Shown here: positions 48,940 through 62,400 of the stretch, piece by piece
Numbering within the stretch: the stretch's first letter is position 1
Layout of the letters: each line of letters opens with the position of its first letter
NCBI RefSeq assembly: GCF_022539315.1
Contig: NC_066343.1
Coordinates: 50,205,973 to 50,269,972 of the forward strand
Direction: 5' to 3'
DNA from: Serinus canaria
Lineage: Eukaryota; Chordata; Aves; Passeriformes; Fringillidae
DNA: 64,000 bases
The notes under the pieces: model-generated
What the model was told of the DNA's origin: nothing
The model's database searches: none
The model's input: the letters and a program-made list of their open reading frames with translations, nothing else
Translations under genes and position numbers: made by a program

Positions 48940-51900
48940 GTGAGGCGGCGGGAGCCGGGGCGCGGCAAGCAGTGCCGCGACACCCCCGCCGGCCCCTGCC
49001 CCTCCCTGGGCGCGGCCGGGAGCCGGGATAGCCCCCGACATGCATCCCGCCGAGCAGCGGGCTCCGGCTCTTTATTCCCCGGGGCGTCGCGCCGCAATCC
49101 CCCACCCACCCACCTTCCCCCGCGGGGTGCGGGCGCTGCGGAGCGGGGCTGCGGAAAGCCGCAGCGAGCCCCCTCCCCGCCATCGCTGGGCGGAGGGGCC
49201 GGGTCGGGAGCGCAGCGCCCGCCGCCGAGCCCGTCTGCCCGGAGACACCGGCGGGTGGGCGTGGCACGGACCGCACTGCGGTCCCGGTGGCTGCTCGGGG
49301 CGGACAAAGGGCGGCTGGGGATGGGGTGGATGGGCTGGGCTGGGGCTGCGGGGCGGCTGCCGCCCGCAGTCCCCCGTCCCCCACCGCCACGCTAAGCTGG
49401 CGGGGTTCGGGGCGTTTTCCCTCTCGGCGGCAGAGGCTGCGCGGGCGGGAGCGCAGCCGCGCCTTTGTGTCTAACTTTGGGCGCTGGGACTTTTCTGTCG
49501 CCTGCACAATTTTTCAGGACCCAAGTTCTATATACCCGTATATATATTCCAATAAAGAAAACCCATATGAGTAACAAGGCTGTTACCCGAGGGCTCAGCC
49601 TCGTTATTGTCCGACTGCGGGCTCCTCTGACTCGGCGTTTATTTGTCCTTTTCTTAAGAAGGCGATGTAGGGTGGTATTGCAAGCTAAATGACGGCTTTA
49701 TAAGTTTTCGTTGTGGTTTCTGATACAATAGATCGCAGTGTATATGCGGAGATGAGAAGAAAAAAAAAAAAGCAAACAAAAAACCAACAAGCTGTTGCGG
49801 TATTAGTGTAATAAAGAACGAAGAAAATTATTGCCGGACCTTACAGCTACTTAAACTCAGTTGATAGCTGATTTTATAATTTGTATATTTTGTTCTGGGC
49901 TGGTGAAAACAAAGATTTCAGGAACTGCCATTGTTAAGAGTGGAGAAGAGATCCCGGAACGGGGAATTGGTAGCAGCCTTGTCATGTAGGTGTGGTTCAG
50001 CCGTCCAGCTAGGACTTCATCTGTCTCTCTATTGTTGCTTTCTCAACCATTGTTGCTTTAGTTGGTTATTTCTCTGAATTCTTTTTCATTACTGTTTGAG
50101 GTAAAAGGCATCCTCATCTCTGCTAACCAGTTTCATCATAACCTGTTCATCTTTATTGCTACCATTGTCTCTTGGGGAGAGCTACTGAGGCAGGTGCTTT
50201 GTCATTCAGAGCTTCTTCAGCATTGCTCTCCCTTAACTCTATCTAATTTTCAGTTGTGTTAGAAGAGAACTGGCTGCATTTTAATTAAATTGTCAAAGAT
50301 TATAAATCATATTGGTAAAATTTCTTCCCTTAAGACAGCTAATACCTTTCCTCTGAGGAAATCCTCTCCAGTCCTTTCTTGAATCTCCTATTGTACAGTT
50401 GCTGCTGCATAGCTCGGTTGCTGCTGTCTCCTGCCACTAAGCATAATACCCACATACAGGTTTAGGTGTTTAAAGGGAATGTTTGGCCTTTTAATTCATC
50501 ATTTTGGATTAGAAGTCACCTTGCTGCTTCTAGTATCTGACCATCTGATTGAGATTTTTGCCTGCTAAGAAAACTCCTTGGTGAAATTTTGAAGTACATT
50601 TTTCTGGATGAATACAGTGGGAGTCTGACACTTTGTCTATGTTAGGCAATTGCAGGCTCAGCTAATATTTTCCTGTTTGGAAAGTCTGCTGTAGTCTGGA
50701 AAAAAACCACGTCTTGCTGCCTTTACTCTCAATAGAGCTTTAAATACATTTTGGTTCTTGATAACTCTGCCTTACTGTCTTCTCTGGTACGTCTCCTGAG
50801 TACCATCACTGAAAACTGTGGATTCATGCGCCAAACTGCAGAGCAACGTGTCAAAGAAAACATCTGCTGATAACACATCAGTGGCGTGATGCTACGCAAC
50901 CTGGTGGAATGCAGAGTCATTTCTTAATATATCGTGGGGAGGGAATGGTCTGCCAAGACGCATTTTCATTAATTACATTTTGGATGTCACTTTGCTAAAG
51001 GGGCAATTCTCCAACCCACCATCCACCAAAAGAGAAGAGGGGAGTGAAGAGAAAGCTTCAAGATTTTTCCACTGATTTAGCAGATGCTACTGGGTGTGCC
51101 CTCCCTGCTGTCTGATTATTCCTGTGTCTAGTGGCATTGCACTCTTAAGACTGCATAAAGAAAGAAATAGCTCCAGTTCCGCCATATTTACAGCAGTTGT
51201 GTCCACACTGCTAATCCATCATTGGACTGACCTTGGATTTTTTATCCACATTTACCTTTGTTCTGTCCAAAACCTGATATAGTGATATCATTCATTTAAT
51301 ACATTTTGCTCTGCTATAATACACACGCATAATTTTTGCATCCAGATTGCTGAATCATGCAGTTGCATATTTTGGATAGTCTACCCAAATTCCAGCTTCA
51401 GCTTGCATGGAAAGGGCATTTATGCCCTTGGCTTTTTTTTTTTTTCCTACGTATTTTGTGTTGAGTCCTGTATTTTGGACATTGTCTGGCTCAATCAGGC
51501 AATGATTGAGCAATCTTGACTACATCTAACCAGAATCTTATCCCTATAGCAAATTAGGATCACATCTAAAGGAGCTGGGGGTGGCAGACCAGTCCTTTCA
51601 TTAGCAGCATTGATGAATCATAGTCCATGTTGTTTAACGGACCTCCAGAAAGCATTGTAGTTTCTATGCTCAAGCTTGGTGTCATAAGCCAGGGAGCTAT
51701 TTCTCTTCAAGCTTCAAGCTTCTTGAAGATCAGCACTCTTTCTCTCAGTGTACTTCAGCTTTGTGACCAATGTCAGTTTAATAGTTATTGTTTTCATATG
51801 TGCTCTCTTTGTATGGTATTATATCATCTTGGTGTTCTTGCTCTCAGATATTCCAACACCTGGAAGATATTAGAGCCTGTTTAGATATATTTGCCTGCCA

Positions 51901-53559
51901 AAACTTGTCCCAAAAATGTACCATATGGCCAAGTGCTTTCTGAGAAAACAAAGTAAGGAGACTTGCAGAAGAGTCTTGCTGCTTATGCCTCTGAACAATG
52001 ATGCATCAGTCAGGAAGTGGAGGTGGCTGGTTATAGCTCAGCTATTTTTCTCAAGTGGTTATGGAACACACAGGCAATACTGTGTTTTCAAATTTTTCTT
52101 GAGATTCAAATGGCAGCTACTTAATTGTTGGTGGCATTTTACAGTAAGCTTGCTGCTACCTTTACTTGGATGCTGACAAGGAAGAGCCCTGGATGCATTC
52201 TTCTTGCAGAGGCTTCAGGATCTTGAAATGCAGATGTTCATATTTGCATGGAGAACCTGCTCAGAGTTGCAATGGAAGACTAGCACTGCAGATCTGGTTT
52301 CTCTGCTATTCCCCCTTTTCTCCTTATGCTTCATCCCTGCAACATGGCTTCTGCCTAGGTTCTGACATTTCTGCTGCCTTGAAACAGAAAATACTGTCAA
52401 TGCCACTTCCCATGCTATGTGTAATATCCATAGCCTGAAACACTGAGAGAAGTGTTAATTCTAGACTCATTCTGAGGGGCTGGACACACCTCTTCAGGCA
52501 TCTTGTTGTCAAACCCCAAAGTGGTCTAATCCAATAATTCCATGCAAAGGCACGGTCATGTGCAGAGGAGCCACCAGACACTTCTTCACCAGCAATCCTT
52601 TTCTGTTTGGAGATTCCTTTCGGTAGATGTAATAATGGTTTTTTAGAACAAAAAAATGAGTGCAATTTTGGTTTTCAAAATTGTAGCAATGCCTGGACTC
52701 ACTAGTATTGTTACTGCCTGCTCATTATTTCAAAAGTAGGAGATTTTCAGAACAATCTCAAAACAAAATTATATAAAAACCTGAAGTGTATTCTATTTTT
52801 TTTTCACAAATTATTCATTTAAATCTTATGGAAGAAAACTAGAAACCTGTCTTTTGGCTGCAATGACTTTTTTTCCCTGGTTGAATTTCAGTCCTTAAAA
52901 ATCTACTTTGAAATAATATTTTTTTTTTTGGTCATATAAGTGTCTAGTGTCTTACTTTTTAGGTAGCTGGGGGAAAAACAGTAGGGAACAGAGCTATGTA
53001 ATTTGGTTTTTAAAGAAAAAAAGATCAAGCACAGCATTTTCAAATTTCAAAACTGGAGTTCTGACACTTCATAAATAAAAGATCACTTGAATTTTAATTT
53101 AAAATATGGTATGCTTCAAAGATACTGAATGAAGAAGTCAGGAATTTAATACTTTGTATTTAAATATTAATTAGCAACATGCTAGGTAGTGATGCCTTTT
53201 TCTTCTCAAAAGGGCAACATGACTGAATGTCCTCTGGGTGATTCACTCTTCTGTTTTTGTAAACCAGAAAGTCATGTGAGGGGCACTGGTAACTTACTGT
53301 GAAGGGGCTACTACTGCAGTTCTAAAGCTGAGGCCTTAAAGATTTGTCATCCTTTGGAAAGGCAGATGGTCTTTTTCAGATTCCTGTCAGAATCCTTCCG
53401 AATGCATTTTAAAAAATAGCTTTGTGCCTTGGAAGAAAGTGAGGCTGGGCTTGGAATTTAGAAATATGCAAATAGTTTGAATGCAAAGAGAAAAGAACTC
53501 AGTTAAAACTTCCAGTGCTCATGTGTCAAGCTACATGTGTTTTGTATTTTGAATTTTAG
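48940..53559 (+). other. MAP1B: MAP1B intron 1
   Basis: This 4.6-kb intron is bounded by gtgagg and ttttag. Its first 0.55 kb is CpG-island sequence with short CCCAC repeats. The remainder is AT-rich, with short A and T runs (for example around 49760, 51430 and 52920). I see no coding exon, RNA gene or clear transposon copy in it. Confidence 0.9.
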
Positions 53560-53661
53560 GAATCCGATCATGGGACACAAACTTGGTCGAATGCAACTTG
53601 GATCAAGAACTGAAACTTTTTGTGTCTCGCCATTCAGCTCGATTCTCTCCTGAAGTTCGAG
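53560..53661 (+). CDS. MAP1B: MAP1B coding exon 2
   Basis: This exon of 102 bases encodes residues 60-93 of MAP1B plus the first base of codon 94. The peptide includes GIRSWDTNLVECNLDQELK and LFVSRHSARFSPEV, a highly conserved N-terminal stretch of the family. The acceptor is a T-rich tract ending in ttttag and the donor is gtgagt, both canonical. It joins exon 1 in phase 1 to restore a glycine codon and leaves in phase 1, so the exon is symmetric: skipping it would keep the reading frame. It lies 4.6 kb downstream of exon 1. No further MAP1B exon is visible to its right, so the next exon must lie beyond 64000. Confidence 0.96.
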
Positions 53662-56424
53662 GTGAGTTTAAGAACAGAACTGCTAAATTACACTCAGAAA
53701 TTGCCTGGCCCATTAGTTTTAGGGCCTTTTTAAAGTTAAGAAAACTCACCTTTTGATTGAACAGTTTCTTCATGTGACGCCAATCTAGCAGTCCAGTGAC
53801 GGAAGCTTGTTGTGGTAGGTGGTGTGCATACAAAACAATGACTGGGAAGGTTAGCACTGTAGTTGGACAGAGCCAGAACTGATATCACAGCTGTTGCACT
53901 ACTGCAGCTCAAGCTCTGTGTTTCTTCCCAAAAGACTTGAACTTAGCTATCTTTCTTGGTATGAGAAGCTGCATTATGGTGAGTCTGCCTTCACTCCCAG
54001 GAACTTTCTTTGGCTTGTATGTGGAAATCAGGAATGTATAGGGCTAGTAAGACTAAATCTCTTTTGCTGCCTTTTTTCCAAGCTCATTCTCCCTTAAGAG
54101 GATTCATTCAATAAATTGAAAGTTTGTTTGCCGGTTTTGTGGAGTGTAAAGTTTGGTTTTGCTCTGATTTCATGAGAATCAAGTGTTCGGTAAGTTTTCT
54201 AAGATCTCATTACTCTTAAGACCATTGCTGAATGAGTATGGATGAATTTAATCAGGTTTCTCATTTGAACATATGTGACCTTTTCAAAGCAGTAAAGGTT
54301 TTTGTCATTGGTGAAATCGTGGTGGCCATATGCAGTTGAGTGCTGTCATACAGTACAACCTACCGCTGACAAGTGTTAAAAATTCCAGCTTCTGGAACAT
54401 CTCTCATGTGTGGTGAAAAAAGGCTATGAAATTTTGTATCATACTACTAAATCACCTTCCCAAGGTCAGTTGCTATACATTTTTTACAAAGAGACTGTGA
54501 TGCCTTTCTATCATGATGGCATTGATCTGATGGTTTTAAATAAAGTACAAAAATGTCTTGTGAAACTAATTTTTTATTCTTGCAGCATATGTTAAAGCAG
54601 TTTTTGCTGTATCTCCCCGTATCTAGAGAGTGAAGCCCTGCCAGGGTTAAGAAAAAATATATATTTCTATGATTACTCCTCTGGTTTGAAAACCAGCATA
54701 ACTAATAAAACAATACACAGCAGGAAGATTTTTGAGTAAAGACATGTAGCCCCTTATTTACGTGGATGTAAACTGTGGCCAACAATATTTGTCTTTCATT
54801 TGATTTTAAATGTCACAAAGCCAGTTCAACTTCTCTGTGACATTTGTTGCTTTGCTTTACAGAGAGGGAATTTAAGAAATGCAGAATGCAGTGTATCCCA
54901 TTTTTGCCCTATCTTTGTTTTACTTTAAAATCCTAAAGATCCTATATTGCTCCTGTAGCAAAAATACTAAAGCATGACTAGTATTTTTGCTGCCTCTATT
55001 AGATAGGACATTCTAATACCACTGTGTGAATTAGAATAAAATAAATACTCTACTTTCATACAGCAAATAACATAAGATTATGCACCTGTTTTTCAGCAGA
55101 AAGAATATAGAATTGTTTAGGAGTTTTTCTCTGGGAATTGTATTTTTGATTGATTTTTTTCCCCCTTGTTTGTCTAGACTTCACTTTTTAATCTGTCATT
55201 GTGTTGAATTCTAGCTTAATTGCATGTGACTGTAATTCTTCAACATCTCTGACAAGCAGAAATGAATGTGTTTTTCACTACTGCTCAATCTTTAAACAAT
55301 AAACTGCCAGAATCTGTGTTTTCAAAGCGTCAAGGGAGACTGAAACTTGAATAAAGGCAATAACAAGGGATGAAACTATCTGTTTTGACCAACTTCTCAT
55401 CTAAAATTTTGTGGACAAGTGCATTTGTACCTCCGGAATCCCACTGTACAGATCAGAGAGTTATTTCAGTTTCTTTCTGCTGTTCTCTGATGTTGAATTC
55501 TGTATGAGACTCCTTTGTATCCCCTCTGCTGTTTGGCAGAGAGAAGGCTTTTTTGTTGCCACATTCTAATAAGATGTCAGAATGTTTACTTTGTTACAGC
55601 ACCCAAATATTACATATTGGGTGTTCAACCATTGTGATGGCGGACTTTCAAAGAGATGATTGTAAGTATGTATTCCTTTATGGTCCCAAGCTCAGAAATG
55701 GAATTTAGGTAACTAGGTGACCTTTTGTCCAAGAGAAGTATTCATCCAAGGCGATGGGATTGCCTGTGGAATGTAATTAAACAACCTTTTTTTTCCCAGC
55801 CCTTTGAGTCTGAAGTCTCTGTGCAGCTCACTCATAGGGACAGTTTACTCTTGAGGAAGGCTCCTGGTTTTCTCAGGTCCGGCTGCTGGCTGACTGGAGC
55901 CTGTTTGATTATTATGTTTAATTATGGTAATTGCGGTGGTGGCTCAGTACACGCTTGTGTGCTTCCCAGAGCAGCTTGAGGATATGGACAGCAGTAATGT
56001 GAAGGGTAGCAATCTTTCTGTAAAAGGAAGCTTGGAGGAAACTGGGCCTGTCCCCATGCCATAAGCCTATGATGTCAAAAGAAAAACGTGCAAGAGATCG
56101 TCTGCCGAAGAAGCATTTTTGTGTGTTTTCACTTAAAGAATGTAAGGTCTAATGCCCCTCCCTGTGCAGTGAATAGCAATGTAGGTACTGGCACTGCAGG
56201 GAGCATGGTTAGATACCAAGACTATTTTTGTGTTCTTTTCGAGGGGATGGGTTGTCACGGTAATATTTGTGCACATTGTATTCAGCTGTTGGGCAATTTA
56301 TGAGTGATTTGTGATTCCTTAAAAATAAGATTCAGAATGGAAATTCCTGCAGATCTTTTCTGCAGCCTTTTAAAGCAGCTGAGTTAGCAGACTCCTTAAT
56401 AACAACAGATCTTGGAGAGGTGAT

Positions 56425-56490
56425 GTTGCCAGGTGCTGGTGAAAAATGAGTAACACAACTAATTAAATGGTTGTCATGACAACAGGCAAC
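56425..56490. promoter_or_regulatory. Candidate RFX X-box cluster in MAP1B intron 2
   Basis: A perfect 14-bp palindrome GTTGTCATGACAAC at 56470-56483 closely resembles the RFX X-box (two GTTGCC-type half sites in inverted arrangement). It is flanked by GTTGCC at 56425-56430 and GGCAAC at 56485-56490, so three RFX-like units lie within 66 bases. An AATTAAAT homeodomain-type sequence precedes the palindrome. RFX factors act in neurons and ciliated cells; regulation of MAP1B from here is inference. Confidence 0.4.
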
Positions 56491-59400
56491 ATGACTTTAA
56501 AGGGGTATTCCAGTAGTGCCTCTGTTTTCTTTGTCATGTACTGATGACTTCCATTTCATGGTAATATGAAAAGGACAAAAAAAAATGCAAACAATGTACA
56601 AGCTGGAAAAGGAAATGTGCATCTGGTAGTGAGGCAGAACAAGTGGAGAGTCTTGGAAAGAGCTCATTTGAAATTGCAGCTGTACCTACCAATCTTTGCT
56701 TAATTAACAAGAAAGTTTCAGCTGCATAAAGCAGCCTCACAAAAGACCATGTTTTTGGGTGGGGTAGGTTGAAGCTGTTGAGGGCCCTTCTGTAAGACTT
56801 GTACATTCATATTTTATCTGTCAGTTTCCATCTGGAGACACTTAACTGTTGCATTGGTGCATATTCAAGCCTTTGTCTAGATAAAATCCATTTTATTTAA
56901 ATAGTTGATCACCCCCAACCTTCTAATAAATACTGCTCAAGCTATGTACTGTGGCTACTTTGTACTTTGCCCTGTGGATATCAGGAATGTCTATGCATTT
57001 CCTATCTGAATAGTACCAGGAGGCCTCCTGTTGCCCATTAGCCAATGCAGAGGCCAACTGCTGACTCAAGTGAGTCCTTCCCTTACCTGTGCCTAGGACT
57101 ATTTTATTGCCAGCCTGCCTGCAGCCAAAGGGGATCTTGGCAAAGTGCAAGACGTTTTATTTCCTCTTGGCAGCTATCCGCATCAGCAGCAGCAGTGGGC
57201 TTGCCTCCTTCAGGCTTCCTAAGAAGTCTTTGCTTCATGATACTGTCATTGTTCCATAAAGCCTTAACAACTTCCCTTCTGACAGTTACCACTTCAAAAG
57301 TTACTGTTTCGGGCTGCTCATAACCTTTGGATAATTTTTGGATCTGGGAATTTTAGTCAGCAATGTTCACAGGTCTGTACTTTGACAAAGTGGTGTCTAG
57401 TCCCATTTCCTTTGTCAAAGCAGATCTAAAACCAGTTAACAGCACACCTAGTAACTTGCCATGTGAGCTTGTGGATCACTAATGAAATCCTGAACAGCAT
57501 GGGTTTTATGCTGATTTACTTGAAAACTGCAGTTCATCAAAATTCTTCAAGTCGGGACATAGGTCCTTGAGCTAAACCCATTACTTGAAATGAAAGAAAG
57601 GGAAAAGAGACAGGAAGTCAAGACCACATTTTTCAGGTGCTGTCAGAATGCCTTAACTGCCTAGGAATGAATTTTGCTCAAGATCTCAGGTGGCCTGGTA
57701 TGCCCATTTAGGGACATGATACAAATATGATTCTTCAGGTATTTAGAGGCAGTGATCATAGCTGGAGTAGCTATTGAGTGGGATCATTTTAGCTCAATAT
57801 ACGTTTGGGGAAGTTAATTTTAGTCGGCTGCTAGACTTGCTTTGTGTCTCAAAGTATTTGCGCATTGAAAGAAGGAAAATGGAGGCAGATTGGAGAAGAT
57901 AATTGAGCTGACTCATGCTGCAGTGGCTGCAAATGGTGTCCCTGCAGGGTGACCTGCAGCTGCCAGTGGCCCGGGCTGAAGCAGCACAAAGCCAGCAGCC
58001 CCTGGTTTCTGTTGGAGAATCTTGATGGGAGCATATGCTCTGGACTGCTCCTGAGCTTTTTGTGGGGATTTTGGTGTTTCAGGAGAGGATTACAATGTGA
58101 TAGCCCGTGTGTTTGGATACAAGAATTGTCAAAGCCTTCTTTTCTCAGTACTATTTAAAATTCTAGAGATGGTCTAATAAGTTTCTTTATCATCTTTTTT
58201 ACAGTGAGTAAGGTGTTGCACTTATGTGACAATCATTCTGGCATTGACTTCCATTTCTGCTTTTTTTAGGAAAGATCTCAAAGAAAATTAGCATGCATTT
58301 GCATTGCTGCCAAAACACTGGTACCTGCTGATGCTAAGCTGTTAGTGTGAATCAGCAAAATTAGTGAGAGGTTATTTTAAAGTGCCTTGTGTCAAAATTA
58401 AATACAGTAAGTTCAATTGTCATAGAACAGCCCCTGTTTTATGGGAACAGGTTTTGGCTTGTGTGAGGCAGCTACCAAAGGCATGGGATTAAGTTAGTTA
58501 TGAATAATGATAGCATTTTAACCGCATTATGAAATTTGAATCCCCATTCCTCTTTATTAGAATGAAAATTATGCATACCTAATATGCTTATATATTCACA
58601 GGTATATTCACAAAGGTTACTTTGTTAAGGATTTTCTGATAGAATTATAATTCTTAATATGTTGCTTATGAGATTCCTCAATCTTTTTCTTAACATTTTG
58701 TCTGTGTGGGATTTATGAAACTGAAAATTTCAACAGTATTTTATTTCTGACCTCTGCCCAGTATCATTTACAGATGACCTACCTCTCATCTCTTCCATCA
58801 TGGATTTATGATAAATATGTAACCAGAGTATCATTGCCACTTTAAAAATCTAATTTCTTTTTGTCATGTGCAATGTTTTGTCAGTTGTCTGCGTTTCTTA
58901 ATTTTGTTAAGGCTTACATGCTTTACTTTAGTGGAATTGTTACTTTCTTATCTAATTTGTCAGTTACTTGAGAGAAATATTAAAGGTTTTAATTGGACTT
59001 TATAGTGAGAAGAGACTTGATCCAAAGGCATCTGAAATAACTGGATTGGATTTTGGATTAGAGAAATTATTATCTAGTATTTTGAAGTCAGAACAAAGAC
59101 AAAAATACCCCATAATTACAAAAAAAAGTTAACATTTTATCTTCTTTCTTGGAAGATAAAAATATTACTTCATTTGAAGTGGATAGCCTACCCCTGTATT
59201 CAGAAGTAGAACCCAAGTAAGAAGAGCTGAGGCACACCCTTTCTCCAGACTGGCTGGAATGGGGAGCTCATGTTTATTCCCACTGCCATCTGTAGAATGA
59301 GAGTTGACACTGTGGCTACTGTTATCAGACTTACTAGTGCTCCAGATGCCATCTGCCTTCTAGAGACAGGTACAAGAGGTACCACTGGCTGCCAATCCGT

Positions 59401-62400
59401 GTGATTCTGCTGGCCAGGAGTATTCCACAGTACCTCACAGCCCCTGTGAGTAGACGAGTTAAGCACTGCAGTCAGTCCCAAATAGAAAGCTGGGTAGTTC
59501 TGAAGAAGGTGCGTGTTTTTGCATCAATCCCCCAGATGGTCCCACCAAAAATACAAGATGGTTAGTTTGGGGTTGTAGTTGCTGGTGGTAATCTGTTCCT
59601 AGAGCTGAGAAGAAAAGCAGTGACTCTCATGACCTGGATTTGCAGATTTTAATCTGTTTGTGATTCAAAACCAGTTGCTGATAAAAGATTGCATGTAAAA
59701 AATTGTATTAAACTAATAACCAATTCATAAACAAACTCGTGTGAATTTCAGTATTGTTTTGGTGTTGCAATTTTAAGTATTTTAGTACTTCAAGACTTGT
59801 CTGTAATGGTGAGATAAGTCACTGTCCTGTGTCCCTCTGCCCCTGTCTCATGCATTGCTATGTGTGGGACATTATGACTGTCTGCCACTCTGGAAAGCTT
59901 GGGGTGTTATTTAAAACAAGAAATCAACCTTACAAAAGAACCCTCCAAAGAAAAACAAAAAAAGAAACCTCTTGCAAAGCCATATGCTTAGACTGTATAA
60001 TCTCTGAGTGATTCTAAGGAACTATGCAGAATTTCACCAGGAAATTAACTCCCCACTATTAAAGGCTGCCTTTGGAAGCTGATCCAGTGTTGTGGCAGTT
60101 CTTCTCTTCAGTCTCTTCGGAAGAAAAGAGTGATCTGAGCTTTGGCTCCCACATCTTCAGTAATGAAATAAGCTTTCCTAGGTTTGTAAGCTCTTTATGG
60201 GGGATTGAGTATCTCCCCCACACCTGAGAGACTGGAAAGAGCAAAAGAAAACTCATTGGTCCAGATGAAGCCGAGCCAATAGGTGAACACAAAACCAAAG
60301 AAACAACCAAAACCAAACCAATTAGGACAGTGAAGAAAATTGCTCAGCACCTCATACAGGCAAAGTAATGCCCAGCCAGTCTCTGAACAGCCCCCATCTT
60401 AGTAACTAAAAACCCCACCTTCCTCTTCTACACTAGCTTTTGTTGCTGAGCATGACATTGTGTGCAGGTATTTGTGTCCAGTCAGGTTTGGTTTTTTTTT
60501 TTTTTTTGCTGACACCATTGTTTAACTTCTTGAAGTCAAATGGGATGAAATTTCATAGAGCCCTAAGAGAGGCCAACTACAGGAGTCTTGCTTCTGATCT
60601 TAAGGCTTTGAAGTAGAATGCATCCTGTCATGGGTATTATGGCCTTCCAGCATGCTTTCTTAACCTCAGACTGTGTCCTGTACTTTTTCTGGTCTTCTAG
60701 AACTTGCACAGCATTTGGAAAAACTTTTAAAAAACTATGTATTTTGTATGTGGCCAGTACTTTAAACAAATACAGAAAGTAAGCCTTCAAAAGTATCTTG
60801 GGATAGGATTTAATGCTTGTCTCAAAGTAATAATTTAATGGCATTTCTCATAATAATTTATATAGTGCTATTGATTTTTTTCAAACCTAGCATTACTAGC
60901 AGCAAAGATCAAATTCTGAAAGTTCATTAGACATGGAAGATTTAAATATTTTTCAATACTAATTAGGTTTTTGTACATTTACCATTTCCCAGCAACTTTA
61001 CATATTTTAATCTTCCTGTCCACTCTTTCAGTAATTCCTTTCCTTTTATGTTTCAATCTGCTATCTTATCTATCTCTGTAAAACCTACTACGTAAAAAGT
61101 AGAGATGGATGTCTTTGATCATAGGACCATCTCAATGGCCTAAATAGCTTGGGTGCACCAATTGTATTCTTGAAGACTCCCTAGTGAGAGTACTTGCTCT
61201 GCACCTAACAACCCTCTGTACCTATTAAAGCCTGTAATTATAGCAAGAATCACATTTTGTCTTCAGCTTTGGTGGGATGGTGTCATTGTATGTCAAGCAG
61301 AGGATTATCGTGTGAAAGGAGACTTTGCCAACATACTCATTTTGTGATGAATTGAAGGATCTTAAAGTATTAATCTGTTAGGAGCTGTTGAGTGGGGGAA
61401 GCTCATTTACTGAGTTGTGCTAATTGGTGTGGGTTGTGGGTTCTCCACAGCCATTCGTAGACAGAAATCAGAGGAAGGAGAGCAAGAATGCCAAGCCAGC
61501 AGATTTCCTTAAGCATTATAAACTTACTGTTCAGTCTCTTGGACAGTATAATGCAACCATTCATTAGACCCCTACATACCTAAAAAGGTATTGTTTTAAT
61601 TTCTGGACCTTTTCATGGGCTGTGGGCTCCCTTTGTAATTAAATTGCTTTAAATTGAAAGTATATTCTGGGCCAAGGAATCAGATTCTTGCAAAGAACTG
61701 GAGAACACTTAGAGATTCACTTTATTTTGTGTATCTCTACTTTTTTCAGTTTCACACAGCATGTTACATACATGCTGAATAGTTAAAGCTCCTCTGCCTT
61801 TCATTCCTAACTGGAGTATGTTTTCATGCAGTGTCGGGAGACAGCTGATAATCTATGTAATTACATGTGTCCTCATGTATTCCTAGAGTGCTCTGAGAAT
61901 CAAGTGAGTTTTTAACACAGTGCCTGTGCTGCTGCTCTCCAGGGTAGCCGTTGTGTGCTGTATTCAGCGTGTTATATTCAGGGCAATATTCCAATCCTGG
62001 CAGATTCAACACTTTTTGCCTTTGCCTTTGTCTAGATCTTTAGTCAGGGACGATGTTAAAAGCAGGGAGCACCCTAAGATCTTTCTTTCACAATTGGAAG
62101 TGAAAGAGTGGTATGCAGGGCAGTCCTGTGTGGAGCTAGCCTGACAGCCACAGATGAGCTGGTACCTCCATCCAGGAGAGTGCAGCCCCAGACTTCAGTC
62201 CCTTGAAGAAGAATGATCTCACCAGTGATGGGCCTCTCAGAAGATCCATCAGGAAAGTCTCACCACATCAGCATTGACCTTCACCACAGCTCTGAGATAA
62301 CAGGGCTCTACTGCCTTGTTTCAGGGACAGCTTTGGTATCCCTGAAAGGGCATGGACACAGCAGAGATCAAAGACTTTATTCTGTGACACTAGCATTTAA

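Larger units (their letters stand above)
48230..49480. promoter_or_regulatory. CpG island over MAP1B promoter, exon 1 and start of intron 1
   Basis: CpG dinucleotides become dense from about 48230 and stay dense to about 49480, in sharp contrast with the CpG-poor flanks. The island covers the CRE-like site, a (CTC)n pyrimidine run at about 48605-48621, the TATA box, the 5'UTR, coding exon 1 and the first half kilobase of intron 1. Several long overlapping ORFs on both strands here are a by-product of high GC content. The borders are judged by eye. Confidence 0.85.

Noticed and set aside
48366..49031. 221-codon ORF extending upstream and downstream of MAP1B exon 1
   Set aside because: Only the part from 48762 to 48939 matches MAP1B. 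The upstream extension is GC-driven and the downstream part reads through a canonical donor into intron 1.
48866..49507. 213-codon minus-strand ORF over exon 1 and intron 1
   Set aside because: Arg/Pro/Ala-rich frame typical of a CpG island's opposite strand; overlaps a true exon in antisense.
48762..53661. MAP1A instead of MAP1B
   Set aside because: The MATVVVE start and the RSWDTN...LDQELKLFVSRHSARFSPEV segment are MAP1B features; MAP1A has a different N-terminus.
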